5,603 nt of DNA, taken from assembly GCA_029882725.1 (NCBI GenBank), contig JAOUKG010000226.1:1-5603 (forward strand), written 5' to 3'. The notes below the pieces were generated by a model. That model was not told where the DNA came from, did not search any database, and worked only from the letters and a program-made list of their open reading frames with translations. Positions within the stretch are counted from its first letter, which is position 1. Each line of letters starts with the position of its first letter. A program made the position numbers and the translations under genes. This DNA comes from Cyclobacteriaceae bacterium (GTDB taxonomy: Bacteria; Bacteroidota; Bacteroidia; Cytophagales; Cyclobacteriaceae). Positions 1-4,861 of this stretch are shown here, piece by piece.

Positions 1-429
1 GAGGTTGCCATTGTCAGGCCAGCTGTTGAGGGGTGCGAACCTTTGGCTTCCGGAACCTGCACCACCACGGCCATCGGCTATGCGGTACGTGCCCGCACTA
101 TGCCAGGCCATTCTGATAAAGAAAGGACCATAATGACCAAAGTCGGCAGGCCACCAGTCCTGGGAGTTGGTCATCAGGTCGAAGATGTCTTTTTTCACGG
201 CTTTCAGATTCAGGGACTTGAACTCTTCTGCATAGTTGAACGACTCTCCCATAGGATCGGAGAGGGAGGACTGTTGCCGAAGGATGTTCAAATTCAACAT
301 ATTTGGCCACCAATCACGGTTCGAAGTTCCACCACCCGCTGAATGGTTTATCGGACCACCCATAAAAGGGCACTTACTCTCCCCCTTTTTACTACTTGCT
401 GAGGAGCTTGACGCTGTATTATTTTCCAT
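1..429 (-). CDS. katG: Catalase-peroxidase KatG, N-terminal 143 residues (runs off the left edge)
   Basis: KatG is a bifunctional haem enzyme that removes hydrogen peroxide by catalase and peroxidase reactions. Read on the minus strand from the ATG at 429-427, the product starts MENNTASSSS and has a low-complexity Ser-rich tail, then KCPFMGG, which is the usual KatG N-terminal motif. The distal haem pocket is explicit: RMAWHSAGTYR at residues 106-116 supplies catalytic Arg106, Trp109 and His110, close to the numbering in known KatG proteins. It is followed by DGRGGAGSGSQRFAPLNSWP (119-138), a family signature. The frame stays open to base 1, so about 600 residues, including the proximal His and the second peroxidase-like domain, lie outside the window. 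No signal peptide is visible; bacterial KatG is typically cytoplasmic. The start is supported by position relative to the CPF motif; no clear Shine-Dalgarno is seen. It is divergent from everything else here. Confidence 0.97.
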   Translation of the reverse strand, partial: MENNTASSSSASSKKGESKCPFMGGPINHSAGGGTSNRDWWPNMLNLNILRQQSSLSDPMGESFNYAEEFKSLNLKAVKKDIFDLMTNSQDWWPADFGHYGPFFIRMAWHSAGTYRIADGRGGAGSGSQRFAPLNSWPDNGNL

Positions 430-448
430 ATTTGATAGATTATGATTT

Positions 449-478
449 TTAGATTGTTTCTAATGACAAATTTGTAAT
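449..478 (-). promoter_or_regulatory. katG upstream region with a 16-bp near-palindrome and a small inverted repeat
   Basis: Directly upstream of katG lies ATGACAAATTTGTAAT (463-478, plus strand), a near-perfect palindrome with one mismatch per 8-bp arm, centred 42 bases before the start codon. A perfect 5-bp inverted repeat, TTAGA-ttgtt-TCTAA, adjoins it at 449-463. On the minus strand CAAATTTG inside the palindrome matches the Bacteroidota -7 box TAnnTTTG except for its first base, but no convincing -33 TTG accompanies it. KatG genes are commonly controlled by peroxide sensors such as OxyR or PerR. This site does not clearly match either consensus, so the regulator is unassigned. Confidence 0.3.
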
Positions 479-597
479 AATCTTTATATATAAAATTAAT
501 GGACTGATAAGTTAAACCTATGACTGGAGATTGACATTCATAAGTTATTAAGCTACGAAATTTTACTTAGTATAGCAAGGGTTGGAGAGAGGGGTAG

Positions 598-774
598 GGA
601 ATAGCAGGTGGCGCTCCCAATTTGCCTGTTCCCTATTTAGCAATGGGGCACTTGTATTTTGAATCCATTGCGGATTTTCAAAATGCATTCGGGCCCCACG
701 CAGAAAAGATTATGGCTGATACATCAAACTATACAAACACTCAACCCGTTATCCAAACAAGTGAAGTGCAGTAA
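598..774 (+). pseudogene. EthD-family protein, C-terminal remnant
   Basis: The frame from 598 to the TAA at 772-774 reads GIAGGAPNLPVPYLAMGHLY, then FESIADFQNAFGPHAEKIMA and DTSNYTNTQPVIQTSEVQ. This is a close match, from memory, to the C-terminal half of EthD-domain proteins: AGGAP...PY.A.GHL.F.S...FQ.AF.PHA..I..D..NYT...PVIQ.SEV. These are ferredoxin-like-fold dimeric proteins of about 100 residues, often annotated as EthD family reductases. The N-terminal half (normally MIKV..MYP...F...YY...HMP) is missing, and a TAG at 595-597 stops the frame just upstream. The only internal ATG (643-645) would give 43 residues, too short for the fold. The piece LERGV (582-596) in another frame may be a further trace. 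It is therefore called a truncated, decayed gene; its original substrate cannot be told. Confidence 0.72.
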
Positions 775-799
775 TAACCTAAATAACTTTGCAATAGCC

Positions 800-822
800 T
801 GACAGCAACATAGCTACTGTCA
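800..822 (+). terminator. Weak hairpin after the EthD remnant
   Basis: TGACAG (800-805) and CTGTCA (817-822) form a perfect 6-bp stem around an 11-base loop, starting 25 bases after the stop of the EthD remnant and followed by AAAAATC. There is no U-tract in the plus direction. It may be a leftover terminator of the decayed gene, or chance. Confidence 0.2.
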
Positions 823-870
823 AAAATCAACCGGAAACAACTTGCTCACGTTCATAGTTGACATTGAGTT

Positions 871-878
871 TATGTTTG
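871..878 (+). promoter_or_regulatory. Candidate Bacteroidota-type -7 box for the glycan-binding/Hint gene
   Basis: TATGTTTG is an exact match to the Bacteroidota -7 consensus TAnnTTTG. It would start transcription near 885 and leave a leader of about 90 bases before the ATG at 974. The usual TTG about 19 bases upstream is not clearly present; a TTGACATTGA lies closer, at 858-867. One 8-mer with two free positions can occur by chance in AT-rich DNA, so support is modest. The rest of 775-973 shows no coding potential I can defend. Confidence 0.4.
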
Positions 879-973
879 TGTATTATTGTTTTGGGCAAGG
901 GGGAAAAATGGCGGGATAAGATGAAAAATAAAATAAATATGAGTTCGGAAAGATTAATATAAACTAATTAGAC

Positions 974-2221
974 ATGATAAGACTACTTTATATACTTCTG
1001 ATTTCAATCTGTTATTTGCCACTAAAATCTCAGATTTTAGATTTATATCCAAGTGAAATTTCTCCGTTAAATTTGAGTGAGACTGGTGAAAAAGAATATA
1101 GAGAAAAAAGAAATAGAATTGAACAATTATGGGCAATTCCAGAGGAGAAGATAACCAAACAACAATTAAATGAATTAGATAATCTACTGGAAGAAATTCC
1201 GGAAACTTCTGAAAGTTATTGGGAAACAGTTGGAGGGGGCTGTAGTTGGTATTGTGGTGGAGGACCAAAAATGATATCATCCTCTAGCTTTCTTGAGTCT
1301 CAAGGCACCAATAATTATAAAGCATCAAATATTCATGATTTTAGTTTAAAATCTGCATGGATTGAAGGGGGTAGCGGTTATGGAATTGGTGAATTTATTG
1401 ATTATAAATTCTCTGCTGCTTCTCCGAGAATTACAGAAATTAAAGTTGTAAATGGGTATGTGAAAAATCAAATCACTTATACAAACAATTCAAGGGTAAA
1501 AAGATTAAAAGTTCTAGTTAATGGAAAACCTTATGCCTTTCTGAATTTAAAAGACACACGATCAATACAAATATTTAATATCAACCCTCTTGGTTCCGAT
1601 CCCAACAATTCGGACAACCTCCTTGATAACCCCGATTGGGTTATGAGATTTGAAATACTTGAAGTTTATAAAGGGGATAAATACAAAGACACAGCAATTA
1701 CCGAAATATTTTTTGACGGAATTGATGTTCATTGCTTTTCAAAAGGCACTAAAATAAAAATGTCTGATAGGACTGAAAAAAACATTGAAGATTTGATAAT
1801 CGGCGACAAAATAATAGCCTTTAATCCTCAAAAAGGAAGTTTTAGTGTTTCTGAAATTAAAGAATTACAGTATAAAGTCCATCATAATATGGTGAAATAT
1901 GTTTTTGAAGATGGTTCTCATATAATTTCAACAAGAGATCACCCATTTTTATTAGCAAACAATAGTTGGGCTTCAAGTTATCCTAAGGGTTCTTCCCAAT
2001 ACAATGGATTCAGTGATTACAGTTTAATAAAAACAGGAGATATCTTTCTGACCTTTTCCGGTAAAAAGAAATTAATCAAAATTTTTGAATTAGAAGGGCA
2101 TTTTGAAACTTATACAATTACAAAACTTTCTGTTGGCAATACTTTTTTAGCCAATGGGTTTATTGTTGGTGTTGAGGATGTTAATTATTCCATAACCTAT
2201 CCCAACATAGAAGATGATTAA
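974..2221 (+). CDS. Secreted protein: NADase-type glycan-binding domain fused to a C-terminal Hint domain
   Basis: The 415-residue product begins with a signal peptide (MIRLLYILLISICYLPLKSQ), likely cut before Gln20, so it is exported. Residues 30-85 are charged and probably helical. A Cys-containing GGGCSWYCGGGP segment (87-98) leads into an NADase-type glycan-binding domain at about 105-250. Its hallmarks are AWIEG..GYGIGEFIDYKF (128-146), VVNGYVKN (158-165), NSRVKRLKVLVNG (172-184) and VYKGDKYKDTAITEIFFDG (231-249). In characterised proteins this discoidin-like module is a carbohydrate-binding accessory domain. Residues 254-402 form a Hint (hedgehog/intein) autoprocessing domain: Cys254 in CFSKGTKI is the nucleophile, STRDHPF (319-325) provides the TxxH block-B motif (Thr320, His323), and TYTITKLSVGNTFLANGFIV (379-398) is the last strand pair. 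The usual terminal HN is replaced by GVED, and only 13 residues follow, so splicing is not expected. The start follows an A/T-rich stretch without a Shine-Dalgarno. The gene is monocistronic in appearance, with a hairpin at its stop. The domain calls are firm; the biological role is inferred. Confidence 0.92.
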   Translation: MIRLLYILLISICYLPLKSQILDLYPSEISPLNLSETGEKEYREKRNRIEQLWAIPEEKITKQQLNELDNLLEEIPETSESYWETVGGGCSWYCGGGPKMISSSSFLESQGTNNYKASNIHDFSLKSAWIEGGSGYGIGEFIDYKFSAASPRITEIKVVNGYVKNQITYTNNSRVKRLKVLVNGKPYAFLNLKDTRSIQIFNINPLGSDPNNSDNLLDNPDWVMRFEILEVYKGDKYKDTAITEIFFDGIDVHCFSKGTKIKMSDRTEKNIEDLIIGDKIIAFNPQKGSFSVSEIKELQYKVHHNMVKYVFEDGSHIISTRDHPFLLANNSWASSYPKGSSQYNGFSDYSLIKTGDIFLTFSGKKKLIKIFELEGHFETYTITKLSVGNTFLANGFIVGVEDVNYSITYPNIEDD

Positions 2222-2268
2222 TAATATCGCAGCTGCCCAAAATTTATTTTGGACAGCTGTGATATTAT
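2221..2268 (+). terminator. Long hairpin terminator after the Hint gene
   Basis: Arms 2221-2242 and 2247-2268 pair over 22 positions around a TTTA loop. Only 2236/2253 (C-A) is mismatched, and 2229/2260 is a G-U wobble in RNA. The stem begins on the last base of the stop codon. There is no poly-U tail on either side, so it may act as a factor-dependent terminator or as a 3'-end stabiliser. It separates the Hint gene from everything downstream. Confidence 0.75.
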
Positions 2269-2297
2269 ATATAAAAACAAGTAAACTTTTAGCTTAA

Positions 2298-2309
2298 TTA
2301 CAATTGTAA
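2298..2309. promoter_or_regulatory. Perfect 12-bp palindrome TTACAATTGTAA
   Basis: This self-complementary 12-mer lies 30 bases after the terminator hairpin and about 170 bases before the next gene. Its half-site ATTACAA also occurs in the near-palindrome upstream of katG. It could be an operator, but perfect 12-mers arise by chance in AT-rich DNA. Confidence 0.2.
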
Positions 2310-2374
2310 CACAAAATAAAGGACATGGATACACAAATTTGGTTCCTTTTAAATGATACAAAATTTAAAGGGTA

Positions 2375-2479
2375 TTGTCTTGGGCTTCGGTGGGTTTCCG
2401 GAGGTTTGTCTTTCAAAGGATCTCCACCCGCTTCATGCGCAGGAGTTGTAGCCAATACGTTCAAACGGACAGCAACAAT
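2375..2479 (+). other. GC-richer, foldable leader before the 152-aa gene
   Basis: This stretch is visibly richer in G and C than the DNA on either side. GGTGG (2389-2393) can pair with CCACC (2424-2428), with TTTG (2405-2408) and CAAA (2414-2417) pairing inside. GTTG (2445-2448) and CAAC near 2473-2476 flank the last part, just before the ATG. The segment is open in the frame of the following gene (a frame starting ATG at 2375), but the encoded residues (SWASVGFRRFVFQRISTRFM, Arg-rich) do not resemble the rest of that protein. It looks like an inserted repeat or recombination-site-like element rather than coding sequence. No family is assigned. Confidence 0.35.
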
Positions 2480-2938
2480 ATGAGTTTACAGGAATTATTT
2501 TCGACCTTTCACGACTTTGATATAGTAGGACTTGAAACCAAAACTGAGGGTTTATTAATGACATTAAGAATTCCTTGGGGTGAGCTGTGGGGAGAGTATG
2601 ACTTCAAAATTAAAGTTGAATTAAAAGATGGACAAATAACAGAATGTAAATATTTTGAACACACAGGTGATGCAAATTCTCTAGGACAACAAAATAGTAT
2701 CTACAGAATAACAAATGACTTAAAAACAATTGTAAAATTAGATTTAGACATTCAAAGATTTGAAACAACCAAAGACGGAGATTATATTTTTCATTGTAAC
2801 GGCTATGACAAAGTTGGTGGAGCCCAAATAAGATTACAGGCTAACAATTATAAGCTGCTTGACCTTCAAGAGAAACCTATAAGTATTGACAAGTATGAGT
2901 CTTGGCATAAGGTCTGGTGGATGAAGTTTTATGAATAA
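2480..2938 (+). CDS. Orphan 152-residue soluble protein
   Basis: I do not recognise this protein. From the ATG at 2480 it reads MSLQELFSTFHDFDIVGLET and continues with IPWGELWGEYDFKIKVELKD and a C-terminal ESWHKVWWMKFYE. It is acidic to neutral with alternating hydrophobic residues that suggest beta strands, many aromatic residues, and a Trp-rich end. It has no signal peptide or membrane segment, so it is probably cytoplasmic. An upstream in-frame ATG at 2375 would add 35 Arg-rich residues of unlike composition, so 2480 is preferred. No Shine-Dalgarno is seen; the start follows CAACAAT. The size and the LQELF..FHDFDIVG opening recall small cytoplasmic immunity-type proteins, and the gene follows a Hint-domain protein, but that role is only a guess. 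The hairpin at 2221-2268 means it is probably transcribed separately. Confidence 0.75.
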   Translation: MSLQELFSTFHDFDIVGLETKTEGLLMTLRIPWGELWGEYDFKIKVELKDGQITECKYFEHTGDANSLGQQNSIYRITNDLKTIVKLDLDIQRFETTKDGDYIFHCNGYDKVGGAQIRLQANNYKLLDLQEKPISIDKYESWHKVWWMKFYE

Positions 2939-3095
2939 AACCAGAGTCTAATGGGTCTTCTACAAGCCCACTCTTTGCTAAAAATTCACTGAATTTGAGG
3001 TTGCCTTTTCTGATAATACCAACGCATCAATTCATAACAACTTACACAACACCCAGGGATTGACATTACAGAGGTATATAGTATATAAAAGGCCT
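2939..3095. other. Non-coding stretch, no assignable feature
   Basis: I see no gene here that I can defend. A minus-strand frame (about 3020 down to 2870) includes KFSEFLAKSGLVEDPLDSGF, which reads somewhat like protein but has no start and overlaps the end of the 152-aa gene. AGAGG and CCTCT flank the TATATAGTATATA tract around 3070-3097 and could form a weak hairpin. Confidence 0.4.
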
Positions 3096-3137
3096 CTCCG
3101 TGAAATTTCGTGTGCATTCCGTGAAAATCCGTGATTC
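3096..3137. repeat. Short degenerate CCGTG repeat cluster
   Basis: Four copies of a unit close to TCCGTGAAA occur with CCGTG/TCGTG cores at 3098, 3108, 3119 and 3129, spaced 10, 11 and 10 bases, close to one helical turn. From memory, similar degenerate (A)TCCGTG(AA/TAA) strings recur between genes in Bacteroidota and other bacteria, but I cannot check copy number here. They could be a mobile-repeat trace or a face-of-helix protein-binding array. Confidence 0.55.
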
Positions 3138-3159
3138 AAAACACTAGAAAGGGAGGTTA

Positions 3160-3312
3160 ATGCCAACGGAATTTGTAACGATATCAACGCCTTATCGTAT
3201 TTTCTGTCCAGTCCTTTCAGTAAGGGGAGAAATAAAAAAGCAACAGTTGTGGGAAGGAGCAGATCCGGATGTCCATCCAGAGGACAAGGCAATCGGAGTG
3301 CCCTTAAATTAA
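3160..3312 (+). CDS. Doubtful 50-residue ORF with a strong Shine-Dalgarno
   Basis: The frame starts MPTEFVTISTPYRIFCPVLS and ends EGADPDVHPEDKAIGVPLN. It has no recognisable family, no signal peptide and no membrane segment. Its main support is GGGAGG (3151-3156), four bases before the ATG, an unusually good ribosome-binding site compared with the A/T-rich leaders of the other genes. Base composition here is GC-richer than the flanks. It sits just after the CCGTG repeats. It may be a real small protein, a fragment of a longer lost gene, or chance. Its TAA overlaps an ATG for an 11-codon frame (3312-3347) that I do not call. Confidence 0.3.
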   Translation: MPTEFVTISTPYRIFCPVLSVRGEIKKQQLWEGADPDVHPEDKAIGVPLN

Positions 3313-3500
3313 TGAGTAAAAACGAAAAGTATTTAAGTTATAAATAGGTTGAATATACAAAAAAGCAGAAATTAATGAATGTAAGAAAGATTTAAAAAAA
3401 CATAACACACAAAATTTAACGCATACACACAGTGGCTATGGACTTCAAAGCAGGTTTAGCAAACATTTAAAACGAACCGAATAATTATTAATAAATAAAA
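3313..3500. other. AT-rich intergenic region
   Basis: No gene, RNA or clear hairpin is supported. A plus-strand frame without a start runs to the TAA at 3484 and ends SGYGLQSRFSKHLKRTE, probably by chance. The last 20 bases before 3501 are almost pure A/T, the typical leader of a Bacteroidota gene that lacks a Shine-Dalgarno. Confidence 0.5.
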
Positions 3501-3857
3501 ATGTATAAAATTTTACGAATATTATTGATCTGGTTGCCTTCAGTGATAATTACACTGTTTTATGTTCCAAACGCTTTGGATAAAATCTTCGACTCAAATC
3601 AAACGGGTAAAATTGTAGTTAATAGTAGTATAATGATCGCTACCGGAATATTTCTTTTGGTTTCAACAGCATTATTCTTGTACAATAAAACAATACTAAT
3701 AGGAACTACTCTTTTAGCTCTTTATATGACTTTTATAGTGTTTATTCATATATACAAGGGTAAACCCTATGAGGTAGCTATTTTAATTGTAATGGCGACG
3801 ATATTTGCTTCTTACATTAGAAAACCACAATTATATAATCAGAAACAAGAAATATAG
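3501..3857 (+). CDS. Small four-helix membrane protein, DoxX-like
   Basis: The product is 118 residues with four hydrophobic segments, at about 5-22, 40-60, 63-82 and 90-107, and a short charged C-terminal tail (RKPQLYNQKQEI). The length, the four-helix layout and the LFYVPNALDKIFD segment after helix 1 resemble the DoxX-like family, in which a G/N-x-DK motif follows the first helix. That family is loosely tied to redox and sulfur metabolism, but most small members have no known function, and the match here is by pattern only. It should sit in the inner membrane. The start is preceded by an A/T-rich leader with no Shine-Dalgarno. The next gene begins 128 bases later, so co-transcription is possible but not shown. 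Confidence 0.8.
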   Translation: MYKILRILLIWLPSVIITLFYVPNALDKIFDSNQTGKIVVNSSIMIATGIFLLVSTALFLYNKTILIGTTLLALYMTFIVFIHIYKGKPYEVAILIVMATIFASYIRKPQLYNQKQEI

Positions 3858-3956
3858 ATTTTGTAAATAATTGCTCTGATTCAGAAACTGATAAATTCAA
3901 TATAATCAAATAACAGTATAAGTCTGATACAACTTAATTATTGTAGTTCGTGTCTG

Positions 3957-3986
3957 TTTTATTAATAGTTATTTTATTAATAGTTA
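3957..3986 (+). repeat. Perfect 15-bp tandem duplication ending on a start codon
   Basis: TTTTATTAATAGTTA occurs twice back to back (3957-3971 and 3972-3986). The final A is the first base of the ATG at 3986. The unit is five codons long, so in the longer frame opened by GTG at 3950 it encodes LLIVI-LLIVM-like repeats without breaking the frame. It may be a replication-slippage duplication in the translation initiation region. Confidence 0.9.
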
Positions 3987-4297
3987 TGAAAACAAAGTAT
4001 ATCTTTTATTTAATATTATTTTCGACTTTATTTGGATGTCAAAAAAACACCATAGCAATTCATGGCACATTTGAATTTATTAAAGAATACACTACTACTA
4101 TTACAGTTGGAGGTATTGTTGGAATAACTGAAAAAACTTTTAATGTTGGTGAGGTTTACCAAGGTACAGATCAGGGTAAAGATTACATTACAATTAGAAT
4201 CGCAGATCATTCTTATTTTAACGATGATTGCCCCAACAGTTGGTGTTACCAGGAACTATTAGATGTACCCCGTGAGTATTTAATGTTTGTAGAATAA
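3986..4297 (+). CDS. Small lipoprotein of unknown function
   Basis: From the ATG at 3986 the product is 103 residues: a charged MKTK, a hydrophobic stretch YIFYLILFSTLF and the lipobox LFGC with Cys18, so it is an exported lipoprotein anchored by signal peptidase II processing. The mature part has KEYTTTITVGGIVGITEKTF, probably beta structure, a Cys pair in DDCPNSWCYQEL (Cys residues near the end) and an acidic tail. I do not recognise the family. A GTG at 3950 would add 12 hydrophobic residues encoded largely by the 15-bp duplication, giving an abnormally long signal; the ATG is preferred because MKTK-hydrophobic-lipobox is standard. There is no Shine-Dalgarno. The following frame (from 4300) is disrupted, so this may be the surviving first gene of a former pair. 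Confidence 0.78.
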   Translation: MKTKYIFYLILFSTLFGCQKNTIAIHGTFEFIKEYTTTITVGGIVGITEKTFNVGEVYQGTDQGKDYITIRIADHSYFNDDCPNSWCYQELLDVPREYLMFVE

Positions 4298-4299
4298 CA

Positions 4300-4539
4300 A
4301 ATGACTGTAAACGGAGAATTCTGCTCTTAAATAATGCACAACAAGCTAAATGGTATTCAAGCAAAGACGAATATGTTTATATCAGATGAGACCAATCTTG
4401 GAACAATGCTGAACTGTTTACAATCTATACAGCCTCATTAAATGAAAAAAGGCTCACTAATGATAATTACGATGATTATACTTTTTCTTTTGATGATAGT
4501 ATGATAATATGGGAAAAAGAATTCAATATTTATGTTTAA
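4300..4539 (+). pseudogene. Stop-interrupted remnant of an unknown gene
   Basis: One frame stays protein-like across this stretch apart from a TGA at 4387-4389. Before the stop it reads NNAQQAKWYSSKDEYVYIR; after it, DQSWNNAELFTIYTASLNEK, RLTNDNYDDYTFSFDDSMII and WEKEFNIYV, up to TAA at 4537-4539. The 49 sense codons after the TGA have the composition of a genuine soluble domain, rich in aromatic and acidic residues. No ATG opens the frame before KWYSS, so the N-terminus is lost or shifted. TGA is one substitution from AGA, CGA or GGA, so a nonsense mutation is the simplest reading. The frame begins directly after the lipoprotein stop. The family is unknown. The alternatives are an internal start after the TGA or chance openness. 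Confidence 0.45.
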
Positions 4540-4597
4540 GTGGCCAAAACAAAAGAAGAATTGGTTATAACAGTATTATGAATTATAAAATTGTTGA

Positions 4598-4858
4598 ATA
4601 TCAGCAGGTAATATTGGCTACGAGGGTAGGTGGGTATGGAAATTATCACATTTAAATCCCGCACGACTACACTTTTGTATTTTTTTATTAAACTTGTAAT
4701 CAAACGTAGCTTTAGCTCAAGTTTGGAAGATACATCAAGGATTTTCCTTCGAAGTTATAAATGGATTTTGGGAGTTATGTCATTCAAAATTCAAGGAATC
4801 CACGCCTTTAATATCGTTTAAAGAGGTAGGATCTATTATTGCAGATTACAAAAATTAA
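4598..4858 (+). pseudogene. Probable decayed gene upstream of the membrane protein
   Basis: This frame is open from after TGA 4595-4597 to TAA 4856-4858 except for one TAA at 4697-4699. The first part reads GYEGRWVWKLSHLNPARLHF; the second reads SNVALAQVWKIHQGFSFEVI, then NGFWELCHSKFKESTPLISF and KEVGSIIADYKN. The second part looks like a real C-terminus, and its stop lies three bases before the ATG of the next gene, the spacing of an operon. It has no start codon of its own. An ATG at 4578 (MNYKIVEYQQ) in another frame could be the original start followed by a frameshift. A competing frame gives a 63-residue ORF at 4630-4821 (MGMEIITFKSRTTTLLYFFI...); I rank it lower because it is compositionally odd and not coupled to a neighbour. 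The choice is uncertain. Confidence 0.4.
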
Positions 4859-4861
4859 TCA

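Noticed and set aside
43..445. Open frames on the plus strand and in another minus frame across katG
   Set aside because: They overlap the clear KatG reading frame and encode nothing recognisable; they are shadows of katG.
954..1280. Minus-strand 108-codon frame
   Set aside because: Antisense to the signal peptide and spacer of the glycan-binding/Hint gene; no start signal or family.
2180..2221. Toxin domain after the Hint domain
   Set aside because: Only 13 residues remain after the Hint domain (VNYSITYPNIEDD), too few for any toxin.
2375..2479. N-terminal extension of the 152-aa protein from ATG 2375
   Set aside because: The 35 added residues are Arg-rich, unlike the rest, and come from a GC-richer foldable segment.
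2870..3020. Minus-strand protein-like fragment containing KFSEFLAKSGLVEDPL
   Set aside because: No start, overlaps the end of the 152-aa gene, and I cannot place it in a family.
3032..3292. Minus-strand 86-codon frame
   Set aside because: It runs through the CCGTG repeats and has no family, leader or composition of a real gene.
3950..3985. GTG start 12 codons upstream for the lipoprotein
   Set aside because: It would put a hydrophobic stretch made by the tandem repeat ahead of a normal lipoprotein signal; the ATG at 3986 fits better.
4028..4210. Minus-strand 60-codon frame
   Set aside because: Antisense to the lipoprotein gene and rich in Asn/Ser from A/T-rich sequence; a shadow.
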